From contig CM022665.1 of NCBI GenBank assembly GCA_012295275.1, positions 10,922,976 through 10,986,975 of the forward strand: DNA of 64,000 bases. The letters run 5' to 3'. Made by a program: the position numbers and the translations under genes. This document shows positions 40,620-52,500 of the stretch, piece after piece. This stretch comes from Chrysomallon squamiferum (lineage: Eukaryota > Mollusca > Gastropoda > Neomphalida > Peltospiridae). Below the pieces are notes generated by a model. That model saw only the letters and a list, made by a program, of their open reading frames with translations. It had not been told where the DNA came from and ran no database searches. Every line of letters begins with the position of its first letter. Position 1 is the first letter of the stretch.

Positions 40620-43600
40620 ATTCAGAAATTAAACATTATTCTGACACCAATCTTTTTAGAAATCTAGTATCAAATAAATTTTGTATTGTAAAAAAATTAA
40701 AAATTAAAAACCTAAAGAAAACCCCAATAAAACAAGAGAAAAAACAGCAGTTCACCTAGACTATCTACATGTGTATCTTAAACCAAGTCAACTTCAGTTA
40801 CAGTAATAACTGTTTATATATGAGAAGTAACCTACATGTGCATAGCAAAATGTTTAGACCTACTGACCATTCAGCCATATTTGTTTGGATGTTAAAATAT
40901 CTGTACCAGAAATGCACACTATTAATGGTACCTTCCCTTGACTTTATTTATTATTATTATTGTTAATAATGACCTGAAAAGTGATGCAGATGTATGTTCA
41001 TGTCTTTGAAGAACATAAATTGTTTTCAGACATCCTGATTGCTATGTTGTATTAAAGATTTACTACAGTTCAGTGGGTCAAACCAAATAAACCAATAATT
41101 ATTTATAGTCTTTTTCTGTTTTAGTTTATATTTTTGGAAGAAAAAAAAGATATATATGTATACCTGTGTGTGTGTGTGTAATTTTCATAAAAAGCCAAAT
41201 TTATAATTAATAAAATTCATTAATATTCATTAACATATTAATATATTTATTAATATTAAATTTTTATTTTTATTTATTTATTATTATTATTATACTTATT
41301 ATTATTATTTTCTTGTTTTTGTGAATTTTAGTAATAAAGAAATGGGAGCTTTTGAAGATGCATGCACAACTCGCGGGAATGTGAAAGAGCTAGCAAGGAA
41401 AATACTGTGGAATAAATAAAGTATTAAGTGTAAAATGTGTTAAGTATTAACTATGTTCAAGTCTTATCTACACCTGACTGGAACAAACAGACCATGGTAG
41501 TGACTTATGGTCATAATCTGAAGTGTAAAAGAGAAATAAAATAATACACAGAATTAAATTTCTCAAATTTGCCTGCTACAAATGTTTTAGTGAAAATAAA
41601 AGGTAAAGGCTTCAAGTAAAATGTCTTTATTTATATTAAACTGGAAACAATGTAACAACTTCTTATGTTCTAAATTTCTGAAATGTTTCTTTATCACTGA
41701 CATGTAATCATCTTTCAGCTACATCTAGATTAGTATGGAACAGAATGACTGTGATGTCAAGTAATGATCATTGCCTTATGTTCAGTCTTTCCACAATACA
41801 TGTTTCTTGTACTTGACTTACAATTTAATTTCACATACTTTATTTAAAGAAAAAAAAAAAAGAAAAAAAACATATTCAATGAAAGGTAAAAGTGTCTAAG
41901 TAAAATATCTTTTAAAATAAAAACTATTTAACAATATCTGATGTTCCACTGATTCTAAATTTCTTAACTTTTTTTTTTTTTTATCACTGCGACATGGCTA
42001 CATTTCAACCTTACTTAGAGTTGTGTGGAACAATTGTGTCATGTAATTGACAGAAATCTTTTTAAAAAATAACTAATTTGTAGTTAAATGTCTCATACTT
42101 CATTTACTTAGTGAAAGGAAAAGGTGAAAACTTCTGTCTAAATCAAAATATCTTTATTTCTTTTAAACTGGAAACAGTTTAACAATTTCTGATGTTCAGC
42201 TGGTTCTACATTTCTGAAAAGTTTCTTTATCATTAACAAGTGGCAACATCCCAGCCATATCTAGAACTGAATGGAACAAACTGATTATGTTGGTGGTGAC
42301 TTATCACAGTAGAGCTATGTACAGTCCTTTCTTAAACAGAACTAACTTCATTTAAATTAAATGTCTCAAATTTTTATCTACTGCATAACGCTAAGTGAAA
42401 GGAAAGGGGTGATGACTCCCATCTTGAGTGAAAGATCTTCTTAAAACTGGAAACACTTTAACAACAAATTAAGCTGATTCTGTCTAAAGTTTCTGAAATC
42501 TTTCATTACCATTGACATGTGGCTACATCCCGGCTCTATTCGCTTTCAACATGAAACTCAATGACTGATGTAATTCGTCTAAACATTAAACAGAAAGACA
42601 TGATCTCATTACATACTGAGTTTTATCCCTGGACCTTTTAGAAGGATCATTATCTAATCAGCTAGTTTTCAAATTACACAGGTACCTCTATGCTGGTTTC
42701 ACTGACAGCAGTTGAGATGTAAGACTGACTTTTCATTCTGACTGAATACTGAACAGATTGGTGTGTTTGACTGATGTTAGTCATGTGGGTGAAACTGCAG
42801 GGCAGAGTAAATTAAAAGTTATCTTATTATTTTTATTAAATGACCAGCACTGGTTGATGTTAATTAGTAAATCCTTGTTCACAAACACATGATTTCTTGT
42901 CCTAGTCTAGTAATGCTAAGATTTATTAATAGTTTGGAAATAAATATCTGTATTCCTAAATCAAGAATTTTTATTATTTAAAAAACCAAAAAAAATAACC
43001 CACCAAAACCAAACAAAACAACAACAATCTTTTATTTTTAATTTTTTTTTTTTTTTTTTAAGAACCTGGACAATATCATTTATTAAGATGCTCTCTATAA
43101 GATTATTTGATGCTAAATATTTTATTCTTCCATTGGCTTTGGAAGATATTTTTCATGTCAACTGATCTACTCATATCAAACACATACATGTACAAGTATT
43201 CCTCTTCAGTGTTTTCCCAGCATTTATTGTAGCAAAACCAATTGTTATTAAAAGACAAAAAATGATTAAAAATAAAAACAAATTAAAAAGAGATGTCATT
43301 CAAATATCAGTTAAAAATAGTTATTATTCAAGAACCTGTTAACAATTAAAAATAACAAAAACGGTTATGAATAATTATTAGTAAAAACATAATTAAGAGC
43401 AGTCATTAATCAAAAAGCAGTTAAGAACTGTTATTATTCAGAAGTCAATTAAAATCCATTCAGTTTTCTTTTACTATTTATTTAACCAGTTCCTTATCTT
43501 TTGTCCATAATTTGTAACTCAGTCTTATTTTGCAAACAGACAGGTCAGTAGTGGCAACTGCAACATCTGTCACTCTACACTAAGAAGGTCACTATAAGAG

Positions 43601-45153
43601 AAACTAAAAAGAAGACAACTACAACAACTGTCACAATGTTACACTGGTCACTACTCAGAAATTCTATGACAGACAAGATAACAGCAACAACTGTCACGAC
43701 GTTAGCTGACCACTGTAAGAGAAATTCAAATACAGACAAATCAACATCAAAGGTTTCAGGTCATTAACTAGTTCTGAGAATATGTTTGAGCCTGTGATGA
43801 ATGTCAGAACTCAAAGAAGTATGTCCAAGCCATCAACATGTGTCAAACTTACCACTCCTTCTCAAATCAGGTAGCAAAATTATGCTATAAATCTCTTACC
43901 TACAAATAATATTGTTTTACTTCATAGTAAAGGTGTGGATGATTAACAGCACTATATATATTTTATGGAGACTGTTAAATTAATAGATGTCATATAAGGA
44001 GTAAAAGGTTTTAAAGTAGATACAAAAGTCCTGTTAGATTTTTTAAAAAGATAGAAAAATCTCTGTGCAGTTTAATTTCTCAATACAAAAATATTTTATG
44101 GAGAGTGAAAAACTGTAAATATTATTTTTAAAGCAGTTTAGAAAAAGTAATAATTAAAATAACAAAGATATTCTAGTTCATTATTCAATACATTTAGATT
44201 AACTGTATAATGATAATGATGATGATAATAATAACAATGCAATAACAACAACAGTAGCAGAAATAAAAATGATCAGGTAATGATATTGTTAATAATGATC
44301 ATGATTATCACTTCAATAAATTAATTATAAAAAAATATATAATAACAATAAAAACAATTTAAAAATTAAAAAATAAATAAAAATCAGAAATATTATAGAA
44401 AAAAGGAAAATATTACATGATATATATATATATTTAATATTTATATTTTCTTGTTATACAAATATGATCTTCTTAAGTGTAATTCTTGTTCTTTTTCTTT
44501 TCTTCTTTTCACCTCTGGATTACATAAACAGTATTTAAACAAAGGAATATTATCTGGTTAATAACTAACATTTCAGCAAAGATGACCTCAACTTATCAGT
44601 GGAATTTTGGCCAAACAGATAATTTCGGTGCAAATGATTTAAAGATGATTCCTTTGAAAATGGCAACAACTGGTTTTGAATAACCTGCATATATATAAAC
44701 TGCTGAATAAGAAAAATACCAAATTAGACAGTATTTGTTTTCAATGTCACTGCTTCTTATTGGAGTTTGCATGTACCTTATGATAGGAATTAGAAATACA
44801 AGGGGAAGATGAATTAAAAATCCATGCTTAGGGTGAATGAGGTATCAGTAAGGTATGAATTGGAAATCCAAGGCTAGGGTGAATTAGAAATCCAAGGTTA
44901 GGGTGATTTAGATATTCAAAGAAAGGGTGAATTAGAAATTCAAGGGGAGGATGAATTAGGCATTCAAAGGGGTGATGTTGAATATTAAAGGCAAGAACTT
45001 CAACTGCAAGGGAAGGAAAGGTGGTCAGAGGAACTGGACAGGATAATTTAGACCACAGACATCCAAGACAAAGGGAAAATATATTTAGCTAGAGAGGGGA
45101 TAAGATACTTTTAGAACATTGTATATAGATACATATGAAGACTAACTGAATTT

Positions 45154-45248
<95 letters not shown>

Positions 45249-48200
45249 TGTGTGTGTGTGTTTATTTAAGATCTAATCTTATCAAAATCTGTATGATTTT
45301 TCAAAGTCATTTTTTTAAAACTTTCTCAGACTCTAATTACTAAATGTACAACTAAAACCACTAAGTATTTATCCACGGGAAGGAAACAAGATATCTAGAC
45401 AGCAGGTATGAGAGAAAGAGAGACTATCTTATGAGTTGATAAACAACACTGATAAAAATAACATTTCTTCCAGCTCCAAAAAATGTATCAGAATATATCA
45501 GAACAATCACTGGGAATAAAACTTGAAAGAAAAAAAAAAAAAGAAAAGAAAAGAAGAAAAAACAACAACTTATGCCAAGGTGAGAGACCAGGAATGGGGG
45601 TGTTGAGTGAATGAATGCACACAGGTGCTGGAGAATGCTGGACCCCCTACCAGGACTGACCAGAAAGATAGTGGGTTGAGGGAAGAAGAAGAAGACAAAT
45701 TGAATGGGACTAAAATTGATTTATGTAAGATCTGTCTCACTAAACAGGAAATGCTTGGGAAGCACTGAACTGAGCTGGGGTCGTAGAAAGGAGTCATCTG
45801 ATTTCTATTAAGTCAAAGTAGTAAAACAATTTCTAACAATATATTCCTACTTAGCTACTTCCTTTTCCTTTTTTTTCTTCTTTCTTTAGTTAAAAAAAAA
45901 TATATTAAAAAATGAATAGGATAAAAAAAAAAGTTCAGATGGTTAGAGTAATGAATTACCATAATTGACAATTCATTTGTGTTACTGAAAAAAGAAATAT
46001 TACCTGTTATTATTATTTATTTATTTAATTTTTTAAGAATGAGAGAAAAAAGATTATTATGGAAGGAATAATATGTTACTCTAACTATTGATAGAAGTTA
46101 AAATGAATGTTAAGTTATTACTAACTCACTGATTCTTTTTTGTTATAGAAAAAAAAATAAAAGTAAAAGGAAATGAGAAATGTAATTTAAAAAATAAAAA
46201 TAAAAATTAATTAGATGAAAATGAAAATGAGAATGAAATAAACATAATTACAAATGATGCTCTACCTCCCTCAAACGAATTGTACAGATATTATTATCAT
46301 TACTAGTAGGCCTAGTAGTAGTGGTGGTGTTGGTAGTATTAGTTACTATTATTATTATTGGTTATTGTTATTATTATTACTGTTGTAGTCGTTATTGTTG
46401 TCATTATCATTATTACTACTTATATCATCATCACTATTACTTTTATAATTACTTAACAGTAATTTGACATTATTACAACCTCTCCCCCCAAAAAAACCAG
46501 CAACCCCCAAAAGAACTTCTCATTTCTATGACACAGACGGTAACTGACTTTATAACAATAAATTACCAAGATCTCAAACATCCCAGATGGAAGTCAAACC
46601 TGCTATGTTTTGTCTATTCCTGTACAACTTATTAAAATGATGTTTGTTTTGGGGATTATAAAATAATAAACACACCTGTTTGATTTTTAGTGTGAAAACA
46701 ACACTATTTCATGTCAACAGCTGCTTAGAGCTCAAAATAGCAAATGGAGAATGCTGTATGGAAAATATTCTTGTCTGAGACACTTGATCATTTCAAGATG
46801 GTGGACACACCTTGAATACAATATTCTAAAAATCATTTACATTAAAAAGTTTATTATTTTTTTATAAAACTTCATCCAAATTAATCTTGATTATATCTGG
46901 TTCAATCAGTAATAGAATAAAGTTTTGTTATGTTACATTTTAAACTTTAGCTCATTTTTTCATTTATGTAGAAACTAGTATTTTGCAATTTTTTTTATTA
47001 TTTTATTAAGCAATATAAGATTATTATTTTATAATCTTAGAGAGCTGAGTTTTTCAATAACTTTATATAAATTATTTTAAAAAAATCATTATATAATTTA
47101 TTTTTAATTTTATTTATAGTTTTATTTTATTTTATTTTATTTTATTTGGAAAAATAACAAATAAATACATTTATATATACAAAAATTATATTTATATAAA
47201 AACATTTTTGATTTAGAAATTCAAGATTATCTTTAATACATATTTTCATTTAAAAAAAAAGGAAATATTATACCAATTTGTTAAAGAAGACAAAAAAAAA
47301 AAAAGGATTTGTGTTGCTTTAGGTAAATCCTCTAGGATCAATTTATCATTCAGACTCTGTTATTATTTTCATTTTAAAACATTTAGTAATGCTATCAAAT
47401 AACCAAAGATTATCTTTTGTTGATAAAAATATTTAAAAAAAGTATTCTTGTTTTCTCATATTTGTTTCATTACTAAAAAAGACACAAATCTTTTAAGCTA
47501 ATTTTCTGATAGGAAAATGCAAAATATGAAAAAAAGCAAAGTAAAAAGAAATGAAAATCTTTAAGTAACAAAAATAAAAAAGAAGGTAACACCATCTCAT
47601 ACAAACTACTCTAAAAATAACAAATAAATGAAAACAAAATACTAATACAAGGTCAAATAACAACAACAACAACAGTAGTAGTAGTAATAGTAATAATAGT
47701 AGTAGTAATATTAATAAAAGTAGTAGTATTAAAAGTTCATAGCAGTTTTAAATGAAATTCAAAGATAATATCTAGATATTTGTACAAAGATTTATTCAGT
47801 CTCATATGTGTCATTTTGTTCACCTTTCATAATATGTTTCTGTCAACTGCTAGTAATAATAGTAATGACAGTAGTAGTAGTAGTAGTATGATAATAATAT
47901 AAGTAGTAGTAGTAATAATAGAAATAATAGTAGAAGCAGCTGAAGTAGTAGTAATAATAATAATAAACAAAACAAACAGACAAATAAATAAATACATTTT
48001 AACAACAAAAAAAACAACATACAAATAAATAAATAAATTTTAACAAAAAAAAAAAAAAAATGTAAGTAAAAACCTCAAAAGTTTAAACAAAATAAAACTT
48101 AAAAAAATAAAAAAAAAATAAAAAATAAAAAAAATAAAATAATACAACATAAAATTTATTTTGATACAGATCCTCTAAAGTAAAATCCAGAAATAACAAC

Positions 48201-48974
48201 AAAAAGGAAAACCAATACATCAAGTAACCAAAAACAGTTTTTTAGGAAATAGCATATTGTATGATAAATATTGTTCACTAATTTACTGTTATAGTAAAAA
48301 AAAAAAAAAAAAAAAAAAATAAAAATAAACAAAACAAAAAAGTAAAAGAATAAAATGAAGTCAATATTAAAAAGAAAAAGAAGAAAATTGAAAGCAGTAC
48401 AAAAAAAAAAAAAAAAAAGTATAAAAAGCTAGGTACACTTGCACTAAAATTTTGAACTTAACTATCACATAGCAGATGTATGGTTAGTTTAAAAATTTTA
48501 ACTTGTAAACGAAGCTATTTTAATGTGATCTGGGTGGTCTCATTTTTCTACCTGTCTGAAAAACTAATAAACTAGATTTATTATCAAGACAAATATACTG
48601 TGAAAATAAAAATAATATATGAATTTAGTTTAAATTAAGAATATTTGAAACAGTCAGGTAAATAAAATGCAATCAATAACTAAAATATCTTAATTAAAAA
48701 AAAAAAAAAATATATATATATATATCACATTTTAGTATGTTTAATGGTTTTAATATTATTAGATTTTTTTTTCTTTCATGGTTTTTGTATAACAATAAAA
48801 AAGGATACATTTGTTGCTACCAGTCTCAGTGATTAGCAAAAACAATCTTTCATATACACCTTCCCATGAACAGGAAAGTACATACCATAGTCTTTGATAA
48901 AACAATTGCAAAGCACTAACTGGAAAGGGATAGAGCCAGTAATATGCAACAGTCAGACTATATTAAAATATATA

Positions 48975-49010
<36 letters not shown>

Positions 49011-49458
49011 TAATAATAATTATGATGGAACATACACTTTAAAAAAAAAAAAAAAAAAAAAATCAACGGATACAGTTTGGAACAGGAAATAGCCCAGTGA
49101 ATACATGATGGGGGACTGATCCAGTGATCAATCAGCTTTTAAGTATGTGCTCTAACCTTTCAACTACAGACAGCTCCAAAAGGTGTGTGAGAATTTTGAC
49201 ATACTTGTAACCTACATCTGCAGCCAACTGGAACATTCTCTCTAATACCGGAAGACAACAGGGACTAGAAGAAACAGCTGCAGCACCAGCTGACCAGTTT
49301 AGTTCATCCATCTTCACCTCTTTCTGTCTCTACATGACAACTGACTCACATTAACACTAGGCTAACATCTGGTTATTTCAAAGGTTAGTCACACAAAACT
49401 GACTTTCCAAACAGGAAAAACATGTTCAGTAGCTCTTTGGGTGTGTATGGAAGGTGGT

Positions 49459-49501
<43 letters not shown>

Positions 49502-52500
49502 ACTGTACACACACACACATACATACATATTTATATATATACAGGGTGTCCCAGAAGTCACGCACCATGAAGATTTTTATTTAGATACATATGAATAAAA
49601 ATTTTATTAATAATAATCATAACAAATGCTCAAATTGCTTGCCCTCTGCATTGATACATACTTCAATTCTCTTTATAAAACTGTTTTTTACTCTGTTGAG
49701 GGTTTCACTATTAATTTATGTGTATCTAAATAAAAATCTTCATGGTGCGTGACTTCTGGGACACCCTGTATATATATATATATATATATATGTAGCAGAT
49801 TCATATTTATACAATGTATGTACATGTTTTGTAAGTACAGTAAATGTGTGCTGGTTCATATGTGTGTGACTGTGTGTGTATGTATATATATATCTTTATG
49901 TCTCTTTGCATTTGTTTTAGTGAAGAATATTTCTACAACTGTCATTTGACAAGCTGGGCAAGTCAAATTATGTGCCAGTAAAATAATTCATATATATATA
50001 TGTCTATTTGTTAATAAGCATTTGTATTACAGAAAAATATTTCTATTTCTTTTTTAATGAAAACTGGGCAGACAACAGAAATAATCATGCCGTGAAGCAA
50101 CAAAAATCTGACTCATCAAGACGATCTTATAGCTAAAATCTAATAATGCCTATGTGCAGATGAAAATTTTAAAATCTTGTCCTTAATGTAGTGCTAAATC
50201 CAGCATTCTGATGACTAAGTTAACTATGGCTTCATGTCCATGAAATCATCAATAACATACAAATCATTTAAAAAAAAAAAAAGATTTCCAACAAATGTAT
50301 GAAGTATACACATGTTCCCATAGAGGGGAAAACATACACAATGAATTATGTAACTAGGAAGAGAGACCTGATGTTGTGACCTATCATACACTGGATCAGA
50401 AGTCTAAATATTGAGCTTTAACTTTGTCCACATTCAAAAACTAGTTAGGGAAATACAACAACAACAACAACAATGATAATAAGAAGACAGTAAACACAAC
50501 AAAAACAACAGTAATCATCACCATCATAATTTATAGATGATTACAATAACAATAATATCAACAACAATGACAACAAATATCATAATAATACACATGTATA
50601 CACACACAAACACATCTATTTTAATAACAAATGACTCTTTTGAGCACCACTGTGCAATGTTAGGAGATATATACATGTAAACACATATATAAACATAAAC
50701 ACACGTAAGTTGTAAATTGGAGTGTTTTCAACACAACAACAGGTTCTGTAAACACTGCAAACACAAGTTACTAACATTTTTTTAATTTTTTTTTTTTTAA
50801 AGTACAGCTAATTGCAGATAGAAAAGTTGTTGAGTTAGTTACGAGTTTATTTACACAAGTTTTTATTCTGCCACAATCTCATTTGTCTGTTTTCAAGCCA
50901 TTACATTAGTTTGTACTGATGCTGTTTCCATTTGTTTCTTTCCATAACTCACGAAGGATTTTTTGTGTTTTTGTTTGTTTTAGATTTATAATGAAGACAA
51001 AAAGTAACATGGCTAGACATTAAAAAAATGTGTGTTTGTTTGTGTGTGTGTGTGTGTGTAATTACATATATAGTGTGTATAAATGTCTCTGTGTGTGTGT
51101 GTGTGTGTATAATGAACACTGTGTAATGACAACAAGCTGTATCCAAGACAACATACTATATCCACTGTCAACATATTGTAGTATCTAATGTCAACATACT
51201 GTATCTAATAACAACATATTGTATGTAATGTGTACATACTATTTATAATGTCAACATATTATATCTAATGACAACATTCTGTATATAATTATTAAATAAT
51301 ATTATCTAACAGCAACAAACATAAAATGTGTGTAAGAAATAATGAAAAGAACAAATGCTGACAACTGTTTAAAAAACTAAAAATTAAATTATACAGATAG
51401 CTATTTAACTTTTTATTATTATTTTTTTTAATATAAAATTAATTTGAAAATTGAAAAAAAACAAAAAAAAAAACATGAGAAAAAGAAAGAAAAAAAACAA
51501 ACAATTTCTCTATGTGTATGTATATATATTTATCCTGAAATCACTACATGCAGAGGCAAGATAAGATGACTAGATAAATTTGGACACAGATAAAAAAAAT
51601 CTTTAGGAACAGAACTGTTTTTACTTCAATGAATTGCTTGTTTTATATATATATTTATTTATTGTTTAATTGCTGGTTTAGAACTTAAAAGAGTAATTCG
51701 AAAACAGTTTCAAAACAAACAAAAAATAAAAAAATAAATAAATTGTTGTTATTCAAGAACTATTTTGTTTTGACATATAGAGACAATGAAATCACTATGC
51801 ACCGAGAGTGATGAGTTCAGAAATAAAACAGTTAATTTCATTTAATTTTTTTTTTTTTTTTTCATTTAACTGGTTACTGACTTAAGATATCAAGTATATC
51901 CTGCTCAGGTTGAATGGCAGTGCTTTTCCTGAATCATATCATTTCTACCTTTGCAGGATACAGATATAGATATAGATATATAACTAACTCTTACACACTA
52001 ACCATCTTTCTTTTTACAACAAACTAAAAAATTTAACATTACAAATATCTTTCATGTAACCTTTCTTTAAAGACCACATAATAAATATGATACATTTAAT
52101 TATTATTTTTTTTTTTTACAACCAGCGGGTGGGAGATATGACTTAAAAGTTTTCTTGATTTATGAAACAGGTAATCTTATCTGACTATTACTGTTAGGGT
52201 ATATATCTTTAACTGTAGAAAGGAACATGTCTGCTCTTATTTCCGTTAGTACTAAATGACTGTGCGGTCTGGCTGGTAGACCCAGACACAAATAGAACTA
52301 GACTACCATCCTACAGTAACCATCAGTCAGACACTTGGGCCATCAATCAAAGAACACGTAACAAGTGGTAGTACTTTCCATACCACTCATCTTGCTTTGT
52401 GTTCTGTAGTTTACCTTGCTTATTTCCTTTGGGGGATATGGGATGTTTTTGAAGTGTGGTTTTAGTAATAACATTTATAAAGATTTTATTGTAACAATAA

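Noticed and set aside
49076-49320. Minus-strand frame of 61 codons (49132-49317)
   Set aside because: Overlaps a SINE head and has no recognisable protein family; treated as non-coding.
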